A stretch of DNA of 64,000 nt, taken from positions 102,601,886 to 102,665,885 of the forward strand of contig NC_134398.1 in assembly GCF_050003625.1 (NCBI RefSeq). Direction: 5' to 3'. The position numbers and the translations under genes were made by a program. The notes below the pieces were generated by a model. That model was not told the origin of the DNA. It saw only the letters and a list, made by a program, of their open reading frames with translations, and did no database searches. How positions within the stretch are numbered: position 1 is the first letter of the stretch; each line of letters starts with the position of its first letter. Shown here in pieces: positions 11,801-21,479 of this stretch. The DNA comes from Haematobia irritans (lineage: Eukaryota > Arthropoda > Insecta > Diptera > Muscidae).

Positions 11801-11995
11801 TTTTCATACGTTTATGTTATTAAAGATTTACAGTCAGAAAAGAACAGTGCTTGATATAAACGAAATAAACTGAGCTTTTGGATAAAATAGTATTTTTTTA
11901 TTGCAAAAATAACAATTTTCTAACAAAAAAAAATTTTTTTCAAAAACTCTAACAAAAGAAGAAAGTCAAGTATAAACATAAATAATTTTACAATC
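11800..11995 (-). repeat. Fragment of the composite tRNA-pair family (inverted)
   Basis: On the minus strand it matches the TTCTTCTTTTGTTAGAG to TTTATATCAAGCACTGTT block of copies A and C. It lacks the tRNA-like modules. Confidence 0.5.
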
Positions 11996-12009
11996 AGTGT
12001 TGCCAGTAT

Positions 12010-12135
12010 TGGGGATTTTTCCCCAAATCGGGGATATTTTTTCGTGGATGGGGACAAAATATTTGAGTTGGGGACTTGGGGATTTGGTGGGGAATTTCCA
12101 AAAATTTGGGGTTTTTTGTGGGGAATTCTGGTCAG
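12010..12135 (+). other. G-tract cluster in the foldback centre
   Basis: There are about eight GGGG runs (GGGGAT or GGGGA contexts) within roughly 120 bases, in otherwise AT-rich DNA. Similar but sparser GGGGAT runs occur in the right arm near 13290-13350, with the complement in the left arm near 11405-11470. Confidence 0.5.
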
Positions 12136-12597
12136 TATAACAAATCAGGTTTTGAGTTATGGTTTATATGAAATTCTTTACTTCTACATCCCAGCAAAAA
12201 AAGCGTCGCCAAAAAAGTAATGGAAATGTTCTTTTTGGATCCGGAAGTGGTGCAAAATTGACGCAGAAGCGATGAATTTGACATGGGCTTGTCATAGGAC
12301 GGAAGTCCTCCATTTCAACAGCCGGTGCACTGAATTTCCATCTCTTCTTTAGGTGTGATCCGAATTTGGATGTAAATTAAAAAAATCTGTGATATTTTGT
12401 CAAATAAATAATTTTTATAATATTTTCTAACTTTTAATGGATTCTAACGTTTGTCTGAAACGTTTGGCCTCAAATATTTTCAAAAATGCACAATTTTTTC
12501 AGATTGGATTTAGCATTGTTTTCGGCAAAATTTAAATAAATTGTACCATTTTATGAATGTTTAAAATGTTTTTAACCAAATTGAAACAAAAAAGTTA

Positions 12598-12790
12598 AAA
12601 TTACCCATTAAAAGTATGAAAAAACCAAGTTATAAAAAATTGAATTAAAAGAACTTCCTGGGTTGTTAAAATAAAGAACATCATTGGGAGTGCATCTTCT
12701 GGAAGTTCTTTTAAAGTTGTGCCGTTGGAAGAACTTCTAATTTTTTTGCTGGGATGCTTAAAAAGGGGCTTAAAGAAGTACAGAAAATCT
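12598..12790 (-). repeat. Inner inverted repeat, right member
   Basis: It is the inverted partner of 11637-11800, seen in ACTTCCTGGGTTGTTAAAAT and TTTTTTTGCTGGGATGC. Confidence 0.6.
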
Positions 12791-13111
12791 TCAAAATTCT
12801 AAGAAATTGTTTACCATTGTGAAACTATTTCGTAAGGACTTGGATAGAAGTGTTTGGCCTCTCATCTGCATACATCACTGATTTGGAAAATATATATCAA
12901 ACATAATAATAGAGTTCATATCGGGGCAACAACGCCTTTTGATCGATCACCCAATTTTATTTCTTAGCTATTCAGAACTATGTTTTGATTCATAACGACA
13001 CAAGTTGACCCAACTCCTATTTTTATTTCTCCAGCATTTAGAAGATAATTTGCATAAGACACAAATTCGATGACTCTTTATACCAATAAATAATTCTGAT
13101 GAGGGATTGTA

Positions 13112-14573
13112 TCAGATAATATTTTGAGCACCCGTCTCATTTTTTTGGATTTTGAAATCTTAATCTTATTGTAACTTGCAAACTGGTATAACAAAACTTG
13201 CATATTCTTACACTTTTTAGATTATGATGAATTTTTTACAACAGAGCCTATTCCTTTTTCCAAAAAACTTGCCAAAAACTCTATTGGGGATTTCTATGGG
13301 GAATTTTGAATTAAATTGGGGATTTTTGGGGATGAAAGCCTCTTATATTGGGGACAAGAGCCCGAAAAATACTGGCAATATTGTAAATTACAATATAAAC
13401 ATAAAGTTTATTTAAGCGTGAACTATTATTTATTAGCATTTAACACCATTTTACATGCATTTAAAATTTATCGTATTTAGAAATACAAAAAAAATATGAA
13501 TATTTATTAACGAATAATTTTGTACTTAATTTAATTTTTAACTTTAAGGCCGGTATTAAGTTGGCATTATCGCTCTAAAATATCCACGTTTTCACGGTTT
13601 CTTTTCTTTAATAAGTAATTTTAAAGAAAATAACCATTTTCAATTGTTGCTTTGGATCATTTCCCACCAAGTTATAATACAATTTGCCAAAAAAGATATG
13701 TTATTCTGCTTTTAGATATTCGAGTTTTGCCGCTAATATGAAACATAATTTTAGCGGAAAACTCGAACTTAATGCCCGCTTTTATTTTTGAAAGTGTCCA
13801 AATTTCTATTCCCTTTATTCCGAACACGCAAATTAATATTCATATTAAATAATATTTACACTTTCAAATTAAATATTGATATCTTTATGAGGAATACCAC
13901 AAAGAAACTTTTCACAAAGTTTATATTCTTTATAACGGATTTTAGAAAAAGGTAATCGTAAAAATGAAAATTTTAGCGGCTAAACTCAAAAAAGCTAACT
14001 TGCAGATTATCTACACACACTGAAAACCAGTGAACCCACCTGGAAAGAAAACTTTAGTTAATTTTAGAAAAAATTTTAGGAAATTTTATCTAAACTGTAT
14101 TAGAAACGCAAATATCATGTGGATTTCACAAAATTAAGTAATTTTTTTCCGACAAATTCAAGAACATTTATTTGACGTAATTAATTGTTTTTACTTGTTA
14201 AGGTGGGTATTAAGTTCGAATTTAGCCGCTAAAAACGTAATTTTTTCACGATTACTTTTCTGTAATAATACATTTTAGGGAATACAAACTTTGTGAAAAT
14301 TTGCTTTGGGCTTTTCCCCATCAAGTTATAATAAAATTTGCAACAAATATGTATAATTTCATGCATTTTTCTTACTTATTTAGTTTTCACTTTCGCGATT
14401 TTAGCGGCTAAACTCGAATTTAATACTCACCTTTAACGAAAATTTCGAAGTTTGAAGGAAAAAGGTGGAGTTCAAAATTGCAAAAATGTCTTTAGTGCCA
14501 TACGAAGTTCAAGATGGGCGCATTATTGGTAAAATTTACGAATTTTAAGAAGTTCTGAACTATTTTCTGGTAT
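13112..14573 (-). repeat. Foldback right arm (interrupted by a MITE)
   Basis: This is the reverse complement of 9483-11634 without the mariner. It contains a 231-bp MITE at 14201-14432 that is absent from the left arm. Confidence 0.7.
14201..14432. mobile_element. Harbinger-like MITE, TTA target duplication
   Basis: The ends AGGTGGGTATTAAGTTCG and, inverted, AGGTGAGTATTAAATTCG form terminal inverted repeats of about 35 bp, continuing into TTTAGCCGCTAAAA. TTA flanks both sides (14198-14200 and 14433-14435). The left foldback arm shows the empty site CTTGTTAACG near 9615, inverted. A 3-bp TWA duplication is typical of PIF/Harbinger. There is no coding capacity. Confidence 0.75.
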
Positions 14574-14685
14574 GGTATTTATGTTTATAATTGACTTTCT
14601 TCTTTTGTTAGAGTTTTTGAAAAAAAAAACTTTTTTTTTGAAAATTGTTATTTTTGCAATAAAAAAATAATATTTTATCCAAACC

Positions 14686-14755
14686 ATCGTCTGGATGACA
14701 TAAATAAAGAAAAATAAAAAACCAAATGAATCGAATATTTGTTACTGACGCCCAA
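14686..14755 (+). repeat. 5' LTR remnant and possible primer-binding region
   Basis: This is the only part shared with the 3' end of the provirus. It is followed by TGACGCCCAACGT (about 14747), which resembles the TGGCGCCCAACGT primer site complementary to tRNA-Lys used by many retroelements. The second base after TG differs, so this is tentative. Confidence 0.35.
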
Positions 14756-15110
14756 CGTTTCGAACCTATCAACCAGCCATCAACAAATCAACCAAGCGTT
14801 TTGAACTTATAAACCAACACCCAACGTTTTGAACCATCGATCAATCGTCGATCAGCCATCAAACAACCAACCAAGCGTTTTGAACTTATCAACCAACACC
14901 CAACGTTTCGAACCATCTATCAACCAATCAATCAACCAAGCGTTTTGAACTTATCAACCAACACCCAACGTTTTGAACCATCGATCAATCGTCGATCAGC
15001 CATCAAACAACCAACCAAGCGTTTTGAACTTATCAACCAACACCCAACGTTTTGAGCCATCGATCAACCTTCGACCAAACAACCACCAACCAACCAACTT
15101 TATTAATTTA
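14755..15110 (+). repeat. Tandem repeats in the provirus leader
   Basis: Units built from CAACGTTTTGAAC, AAGCGTTTTGAACTTATC and ATCAATCGTCGATCAGCC alternate. One long unit repeats with a period of about 144 bases (compare 14831 and 14975). Two further short tandem duplications lie in 15150-15320: GGGATAATAATTT and CGGAAATACGTGA. Confidence 0.65.
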
Positions 15111-15349
15111 ATTTAAGAATGTAAGTAGAGTGCTCATTGAAAAATTGTTTTGTTTTGAAAAAGAAAAAAGAGAGAGGGATAATAATTTCCGTCGGTAATT
15201 TTTTTTTTTTGAAAAAAGAAAGAAGAGAAAGGGATAATAATTTACATCTGTAATTTTTTTATTTATTCTTTTCTTCGGAAATACGTGATTTTTAATTTTT
15301 TCTCGGAAATACGTGACTTTTAATTAGACTTTGTGATTAGCAAGTGACA

Positions 15350-16324
15350 ATGGCATTTACAGCGGAGCAATTAGAAGCGATTGTAAAGGGAGCTGTGGCC
15401 AGCGCGCTCGCCGTACAGGAACGGGAATTCAACCGGAAATTAGAGGAAATTAAAGGGGAATTTCGCAGTATGACTATAGCCACACCTGAGGTAGAAACGT
15501 ATAAAGATGCTGAGATTAGATTAACCGTATCTTGCACTGAAACTTTGGATATAATGAAATCCTTGCCAGAATTTGAGGGCAAGAATGAGACTTACGTCTC
15601 ATGGAGGAAAGCGGCACACGCCGCATACAAAGTTTATGAGAAATACGAAGGGAGTTCCAAGCATTATCAGGCGTTAGGCATATTGAGGAACAAAATTGTA
15701 GGGTCAGCTGACATGATTCTTTCCCCCTTTGATACCCCTCTCAACTTTAGAGCGATAATAAATAGGCTGGACTTTACATACGCTGACAAGAGACCTGTTT
15801 TTCTTATAGAGCAAGAAATGTCGACGTTACGCCAGGGTAATGTGACTCTTATGCAATACTACGATGAGGTAGAAAAAAAATTGACTTTGTTGATAAATAA
15901 AACTGTCATGACTTACGACAGCAAGGTGGCTGCGGCCTTGAGTGAAAAATACAGAGCGGATGCTCTGCGGGTATTTATTTCGAGAACTAAGAAGGGGTTA
16001 AGCGACGTTTTATTTTCTGCACGACCATCTGACTTTCCGTCAGCTTTAGCACTAGCTCAAGAAGTTGAAGCTAATCATGAGCATTATGTGTTCGCAAGTA
16101 ACTTTGCTCGAAGCATGGGAGAGAGATTTCAGAAATCCGAACAGAGACTGCAGAACGGAGAACAAACGATAGACAATAAGTTTAAACAAGGAGCTAAAAA
16201 CCCACATTTCATGAGAAGACAGGGACAACCTGCTCAACGGGAACGGCCCCAACCAATGGAAATTGACAGCTCGTCAAGATTTAGACAGCCGACTCAACAC
16301 CGACAGTACGGCTCACATAGTTGA
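15350..16324 (+). CDS. gag: Errantivirus-like Gag, with a premature end
   Basis: The ATG at 15350 gives MAFTAEQLEAIVKG. I prefer it to the GTG two codons upstream because this is a eukaryotic element. The protein of about 324 residues lacks zinc knuckles, as expected for errantivirus Gag, and has an N-terminal coiled-coil-like charged region. The central part matches the capsid-like architecture of this group (LPEFEGKNETYVSWRKAA). The frame stops at TGA 16322 but stays open in phase beyond it to 16598, with Gag-like acidic C-terminal sequence. The stop is therefore probably a nonsense mutation in a longer Gag. The role would be particle assembly; this copy is part of a dead provirus. Confidence 0.75.
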   Translation: MAFTAEQLEAIVKGAVASALAVQEREFNRKLEEIKGEFRSMTIATPEVETYKDAEIRLTVSCTETLDIMKSLPEFEGKNETYVSWRKAAHAAYKVYEKYEGSSKHYQALGILRNKIVGSADMILSPFDTPLNFRAIINRLDFTYADKRPVFLIEQEMSTLRQGNVTLMQYYDEVEKKLTLLINKTVMTYDSKVAAALSEKYRADALRVFISRTKKGLSDVLFSARPSDFPSALALAQEVEANHEHYVFASNFARSMGERFQKSEQRLQNGEQTIDNKFKQGAKNPHFMRRQGQPAQRERPQPMEIDSSSRFRQPTQHRQYGSHS

Positions 16325-16760
16325 CAAATTCCAAATTATCAGTGGCAAATTTCACAGCAGAACGACCAATCCAATGTTTATAACGGTCAGGGACAGGCGA
16401 GTAAGAGACCGAACAATGGTAGTGCAAGGCACACAGGACCGAAACAGCAGAGGATTAACCAGTTGGTATCGGACGATATCCCACCTGATCAAGAGGATGA
16501 CGGATACCCGGAACTGGCTGAAGATCAGGTCGAGGACGTAGATGATGGAATGCGATCTTCTTTCTACTGCCAGACCTATCAACTTGCGGAGGTATAATTG
16601 GACTGGACTTACTTAAGCAAACGGACGCCGTACTTGACCTGAAGAGCAAGAGGTTAATGACTGTCAATGGCTCTGAGACAATCAACTTTCTTAGATGTGC
16701 GGATGAAACTTTTACATTCGTCAATGACACTGAACTACCCCAAGACATTAGGGACAAATT
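16325..16760 (+). pseudogene. Gag tail and C-terminal protease remnant
   Basis: The Gag phase continues after the nonsense codon to TAA 16598. In another phase, IIGLDLLKQTDAVLDL (about 16585-16640) is the end of a gypsy-type aspartyl protease. The N-terminal half with the catalytic Asp is absent, so a deletion joined Gag to the protease tail. This provirus could not process its own polyprotein. Confidence 0.6.
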
Positions 16761-17140
16761 CAAGTTGGTTTTAGGAAAGCGAATCGGGGTTTTTGCGGAA
16801 CCGAATGAGGCTCTACCATACAATATCAATGTCGTAGCGACCATTCGTACCGTGAATGAAGAACCCATATATTCGAGGCTATACCCTTACCCGATGGGGG
16901 TAGCGGATTTCGTCAATTCGGAAACCCAAGCCATGCTAAGGGATGGTATAATACGTCCATCTCGGTCGCCTTATAACAAACCAGTATGGGTTGTGGATAA
17001 GAAAGGGCTGACGAACAGGGAAACACCAAGAAACGCTTAGTGATTGACTTTAGGAAGCTCAATGATAATACGATAGATGACAAATACCCTATTCCTAACG
17101 TTGTCTTCATCCTGGCGAATTTAGGCAAGGCACAGTACTT
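16761..17140 (+). repeat. RT tandem duplication, unit 1 (380 bp)
   Basis: Identical to 17141-17520 apart from about three substitutions (near 16793, 17020 and 17046). It encodes the N-terminal part of the reverse transcriptase. Confidence 0.95.
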
Positions 17141-17520
17141 CAAGTTGGTTTTAGGAAAGCGAATCGGGGTTTTCGCGGAACCGAATGAGGCTCTACCATA
17201 CAATATCAATGTCGTAGCGACCATTCGTACCGTGAATGAAGAACCCATATATTCGAGGCTATACCCTTACCCGATGGGGGTAGCGGATTTCGTCAATTCG
17301 GAAACCCAAGCCATGCTAAGGGATGGTATAATACGTCCATCTCGGTCGCCTTATAACAAACCAGTATGGGTTGTGGATAAGAAAGGGCTGACGAACAGGC
17401 AAACACCAAGAAACGCTTAGTGATTGACTGTAGGAAGCTCAATGATAATACGATAGATGACAAATACCCTATTCCTAACGTTGTCTTCATCCTGGCGAAT
17501 TTAGGCAAGGCACAGTACTT
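17141..17520 (+). repeat. RT tandem duplication, unit 2 (380 bp)
   Basis: Second copy of 16761-17140. The period is 380, which is not a multiple of three, so the duplication shifts the reading phase. Confidence 0.95.
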
Positions 17521-18074
17521 TACCACGTTGGATTTAAAATCTGGATTCCACCAGATATTACTTGCCGAGAAAGATAGGGAAATGCTAAGTACGAATTTTG
17601 CAGACTCCCCTTTGGGTTGAAGAATGCACCCAGTATTTTTCAAAGAGCCATCGACGATGTGCTTAGGGAACAGATAGGGAAGTCGTGCTATGTTTATGCC
17701 GATGACGTAATCGTATTTTCTAAGAGTAGGGACGATCATATAGAACACGTAGCTTGGGTATTGGATAGACTGTACGGAGCCAACATGAGAGTGTCGCGCG
17801 AAAAATCGAACTTTTTCAAGAAAAGCGTTGAGATTTAGGTTTCTTGGTTTCACGGGGAGGTATAGGAACGTATCCTGATAAGGTAGACGCAATTCGTAAC
17901 TACGATATGCCAACTACACTATTCGCTGTCAGATCGTTTCTTGGGCTGGCAAACTACTATAGGTGTTTCATTAAGGATTTTGCCTCGATAGCAAAACCCA
18001 TAAATGATATTCTGAAAGGCGATAATGTGCAAAGTGGGCACGGGACAGTCGAAGAAGATACCGATAGAATTTGA

Positions 18075-18500
18075 CGAGAGTCAGCGTTGAGCATTTGAGA
18101 AGCTTAAAGAAATACTTGCATCGGATAATGTGATGCTACGATATCCTGATTATAAAAACCGTTTGACTTGACAACGGATGCTTCATCCGCCGGTTTGGGA
18201 GCTGTTTTGTCACAGGGTGGAAAGCCGATAACCATGATATCGAGGACTTTAAAAGATAGGGAAGAAAATTTTGCGACGAACGAGAGAGAACTCCTGGCTA
18301 TAGTTTGGGCTCTGAAGACTCTTAGGAATTAACTATACGGTGTAAAGAATTTGAATATTTATACGGACCATCAGCCTTTGACTTTTACCGTCTCGGATCA
18401 GAATCCGAATGCCAAGATAAAACGTTGAAAGGCATTCATCGACGACCATAACGCTAGGATTCTTTACAAGCCAGGAAAAGAGAATTATGTCGCTGATGCG
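18075..18500 (+). pseudogene. pol: RNase H region of the provirus, broken
   Basis: Segments read [51 protein letters not shown] and YTDHQPLTF, the usual Ty3/gypsy RNase H landmarks. At least one frameshift near 18165 and in-frame stops near 18330 and 18428 interrupt it. The domain removes RNA from the RNA-DNA hybrid during reverse transcription. Confidence 0.75.
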
Positions 18501-19421
18501 TTGTCCAGACAGCACATTCATGCATTAGAAGGAATAATACAGTCGGACGCGGCTACAGTGCATAGCGAAGCATCACTTACTTACACTATCGAAAAAACGG
18601 ACAAACCGGTTAACTGCTTTCGGAATCAGATAATAATAGAAGAAAGTGGAAGTGATTCGTCTAGAACAATCATTATGTTTGGCAAGAAGATCCGACACTT
18701 TTTGTATTTTGCAGACAAAGACAAACTTTTCGAAAGGGTATGTGAGGTGGTCAAGGGCGATGTAGTCAACGCAATTTTGTGCGAATTGCCGATACTAGCA
18801 TTCATTCAACACAGATTGGTAGAAACGTTCCCCGCGACTACTTTCCGTTACACTGATCGGATTGTAACGGACATTTGTGACAGAAACGAACAGAGGGAAA
18901 TTGCTGTTTTGGAGCACAATAGGACTCATAGAGCTGCCCAAGAGAATGTGAAACAGATTTGGCAAGATTATTTTTTTCTCAGAATGACTAGTATCGCGAA
19001 CGAGATCGTTTCGAATTGTAAAGTCTGTCAAAAGGCGAAATATGATAGACACCCTCAGAAACAGATTCTTGGAGAAACGCACATTCCTTCGTACGTAGGC
19101 GAAATGTTACATATCGATATTTTTGCGACAGACAAGAAGTATTTTCTCACATGTGTGGACAAATTCTCAAAATTTGCCATAGTTCAGGCAATTGCGACCA
19201 GGGCGATAACTGACGTAAAATCCGCAATCTTACAACTTATGAATTTTTACCGGAAGACGAAGACAATATATTGTGATAATGAGCCATCTATCAATTCTGA
19301 GACAATCAAATCACTTTTAGAGAATCGATTTGATGTACAAGTTCCTAATGCCCCTCCCCTTCATAGTTGCTCAAATGGGCAGGTAGAGAGGTTCCATAGC
19401 ACCTTAGTAGAGATTGTTTGA
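18501..19421 (+). pseudogene. pol: Errantivirus-like integrase, largest open part
   Basis: The frame is open for about 306 codons. It starts with the tether after RNase H (ADALSRQ just before it). It then has a zinc-binding part (HNRTHRAAQ with CKVCQKAKYDRH) and the catalytic core, with Asp in LHIDIFATDKK, Asp in IYCDNEPS and Glu in GQVERFHST. The D-D-E triad is preserved. The frame breaks at 19419-19421, after which the C-terminal domain continues in other phases. Integrase joins the DNA copy to the host chromosome. The ATG at 18501 is internal and is not the natural start of Pol. Confidence 0.8.
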
Positions 19422-19780
19422 AAATCGAAAGGAATGTCGAAGACACAGTAGAGTTGATATTTCTTGCGACTATAGAATACAACAGGACAGTTCACTCCGT
19501 CATAAACAAGCGACCTATTGATATAATTCACCCACTGATGACCGAATTCACCACGGAAGTTAGGGAAAGAATTCGGAATGCTCAGAATGTTCAGTTAGAA
19601 AGGTTAACAGGACAAGACGAAACAGAATTTTTCAGGTGGGAGACAAAGTCCTTGTGAAATCGAATAGGAGGTTAGGAAATAAACTTACGGGTTTGTACAC
19701 GAAAGAATTGGTAGAAGCAGACCTGGGCACCACAGCCCTAATAAAAGGGAGGGTGGTTCATAAGGACAATTTAAGGTAAT
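19418..19780 (+). pseudogene. pol: Integrase C-terminal domain, broken
   Basis: It continues the integrase with EYNRTVHSVINKRPIDII, then (in another phase) KVLVKSNRRLGNKLTGLY and a GRVVHKDNLR end. This resembles the gypsy integrase C-terminal DNA-binding module. It ends at about 19780, immediately before env. Confidence 0.65.
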
Positions 19781-19784
19781 TAAA

Positions 19785-21080
19785 ATGAAATCTGTTTTAT
19801 TCTCTTACGTTAGGTTTTGGATCATGCTACTCCTTGCCGTGCCGCTATCAGCGAAAATTACCGACTATACCAATTCGAACTACATACCGATTGTGGATGG
19901 AAATGCTATTATTTGGGAAGACTTTGGGTATTTACAGCATTCATCAAATCTGACTATGTATTCAGCTATCATAGAGGAGACAGAGGAAATGAGAAGTCAT
20001 TTTCCTAGGTCACACATGAGGCAAATATTGGAATCAGACATACGACATATGAGAACACTTATAGCGACAACTGACATTCACCATAGACACGCATTAATAT
20101 GTTAGGCACTATGTTAAAAGTAGTAGCTGGAACTCCAGATTATGACGACTTCCAGAATATAAGATTTACACAGAAAGAGCTCATTGAGTCGGAGCATAAG
20201 TGTCTTGGTATTAATAGCTATCTGCTATTAATACCAAGGCACAGAAAAGAATAAATGAATTAACAGATCAGATAAACAAACTGGTAAAATATGCGAAGAT
20301 AGAACAAAGGTTAGGTTAGGTTAGGTTATGTGGCAGCCCGATGTATCAGGCTAACTTAGACTATTCAATCCATTGTGATACCACAGTGGTGAACTTCTCT
20401 CTTATCACTGAGTGCTGCCCGATTCCATGTTAAACTCAATGACAAGGGACCTCCTTTTTATAGCCGAGTCCGAACGGCGTTCCACATTCTAGTTAAACCA
20501 CTTAGAGAAGCTTTGAAACCCTCAGAAATGTCACCAGCATTACTGAGGTGGGATAATCCACCGCTGAAAAACTTTTTGGTGTTCGGTCGTAGCAGGAATC
20601 GAACCCACGACCTTGTGTATGCAAGGCGGGCATGCTAACCATTGCACCACGGTGGCTCCCCAAGATAGAACAAATAAATACCGAGTATCTATACGAATCC
20701 CTGCTCTCAAGAGATAGAATTATTATCTCCGAACTTTAAACATTAATGTTATCGATAACACTCACAAAAATCGGAATTATTAACCCCGCAATCCTAGATT
20801 CGAATGATTTGGAAAACATTATCAATGAGCATTCTATAAACATTACAGTTGCTGACCTTATGGAGGTAGCTCAGATTAAAGTTTTATAAAGTAATCATTT
20901 TTTATATTTCATAATAAAATGTCCAACAGTTAAGTTAGCCTGTAAGAAGATAGTTTTATACCCTGTTCAACATAATGACAATATTATCGACTTTGCCGGA
21001 GGTAACGACGTGGCCGATTGCGGTGGTCATCACAGGTTGCAGTGCCGCCTTTACAGCAACATTCTGCAGAAAATTACAAA
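19785..21080 (+). pseudogene. env: Errantivirus-like envelope gene, broken and interrupted by a SINE
   Basis: The ATG at 19785 opens a frame with a hydrophobic signal-like N-terminus and the errantivirus Env landmarks NYIPIVDGNAIIWEDFGYL and RSHMRQILESDIRHMR. The first frame ends at 20103. Homology resumes in another phase (LKVVAGTPDYDDF, about 20115) up to a SINE at 20309-20661, then continues to about 20885. A membrane-anchor-like segment (WPIAVVITGCSAAF) is visible near 21010. Several stops and frame changes are present. Such proteins serve cell entry and spread in gypsy-type insect retroviruses; this copy is not expressible as one protein. Confidence 0.75.
20309..20661 (-). mobile_element. 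tRNA-derived SINE, full length, 13-bp target duplication
   Basis: On the minus strand it begins GGGGAGCCACCGTGGTGC, then an A-box-like GTGCAATGGTTAGCATG and a B box GGTTCGATTCC (20595-20605 on plus). It continues through a SINE body to GGCTGCCACATAACC and an (AACCT)n tail. The direct repeat AAGATAGAACAAA flanks it at 20296-20308 and 20662-20674. Its last 60 bases match the 3' end of the LINE at 38445-38526, so the LINE machinery probably mobilises it. Confidence 0.9.
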
Positions 21081-21218
21081 ACAGGCGTTCTTAGTAATTT
21101 GTTACACTGTCTTCAAACTCTACCAAACACGCCAGAAGGTTAGACGACAGCATGATCTGCAAGCCGTTATAGATGGTCTTAGGAAGCCCGAGGACGCTCT
21201 TCATTTAAGCGAGGGAGG

Positions 21219-21463
21219 AGTTAACGCGGGCAGCCAAAATAGCAATGCAGCTGTATGAAATAACAACAACAACAGCAACACAGCTGCATAAGGCGACGAG
21301 TGTGTCGCAAGTTGCCTAACCTTGAGACACACTGCAAAGCTGAGTAAGCGGATTGTCAAATAAGGGAACAACTTCAATTGTATAGTTTTAAGTTTATTAA
21401 AGTTAGTTGCATTTTGGAATTTCAACTCGCATCCACGACCATCGTCTGGATGACATAAATAAA
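21219..21463 (+). repeat. 3' LTR of the provirus, 3'-truncated
   Basis: A purine run (GAGGGAGG) precedes AGTTAACGCG, the kind of AGTTA start seen in errantivirus LTRs. It ends where similarity with the 5' remnant stops, shortly after CCATCGTCTGGATGACAT. The flank CCTGGCGAAAGGTAAAATT belongs to the composite tRNA-pair family. Confidence 0.55.
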
Positions 21464-21479
21464 TAAAAATCCTGGCGAA

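Larger units (their letters stand above)
9483..14573. mobile_element. Large foldback (inverted-repeat) element with nested insertions
   Basis: The sequence 9483-11634 reappears as its reverse complement at 13112-14573. The outermost ends are TACCACAAAATAGTTCAG and, inverted, TACCAGAAAATAGTTCAG. After removing a 932-bp mariner from the left arm and a 231-bp MITE from the right arm, both arms are about 1.22 kb. The central part (11635-13111) has its own smaller inverted pair. No open frame in the arms or centre resembles a transposase apart from the inserted mariner. Foldback elements with long inverted arms are known in flies; whether this is a transposon in its own right or a local inverted duplication is unsettled. 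Confidence 0.7.
16657..18074 (+). pseudogene. pol: Errantivirus-like reverse transcriptase, multiply broken
   Basis: Fragments in different phases carry the gypsy-group RT order: YPYPMGVADFVNSE, GIIRPSRSPYNKPVWVVDKK, VIDFRKLND, FTTLDLKSGFHQI, RLPFGLKNAPSIFQRAIDD, YVYADDVIVFSKS, then RSFLGLANYYRCFIKDFA. The catalytic YADD motif (about 17696-17707) is intact. The frame is lost near 17030 (in both duplicate units), near 17590 (small deletion) and near 17835, as well as by the 380-bp duplication. The enzyme would copy the genomic RNA into DNA. No functional product can come from this copy. Confidence 0.85.
14686..21463 (+). mobile_element. Errantivirus-like (gypsy group) endogenous provirus, defective
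   Basis: The order is LTR remnant, tandem-repeat leader, gag, protease remnant, RT, RNase H, integrase, env, and 3' LTR part. The presence of an env of the insect errantivirus type distinguishes it from plain gypsy elements. A 26-base stretch (ACCATCGTCTGGATGACATA and the next 6 bases) occurs at both ends (about 14686 and 21439). This means the 5' LTR survives only as its last part and the 3' LTR lacks its end. Many frame breaks, a tandem duplication in RT and a SINE in env make it inactive. Both flanks resemble the composite tRNA-pair family, suggesting it landed in such a copy. Confidence 0.8.

Noticed and set aside
14198..14436. piggyBac-type insertion with TTAA target
   Set aside because: TTAA does flank one insertion, but the symmetric ends AGGTGGG and the second insertion flanked by TAA fit a 3-bp TWA duplication (Harbinger) better.
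21010..21258. Independent host gene after env
   Set aside because: The phase with WPIAVVITG is the membrane end of env and the other frame runs into the LTR; no separate gene is needed.
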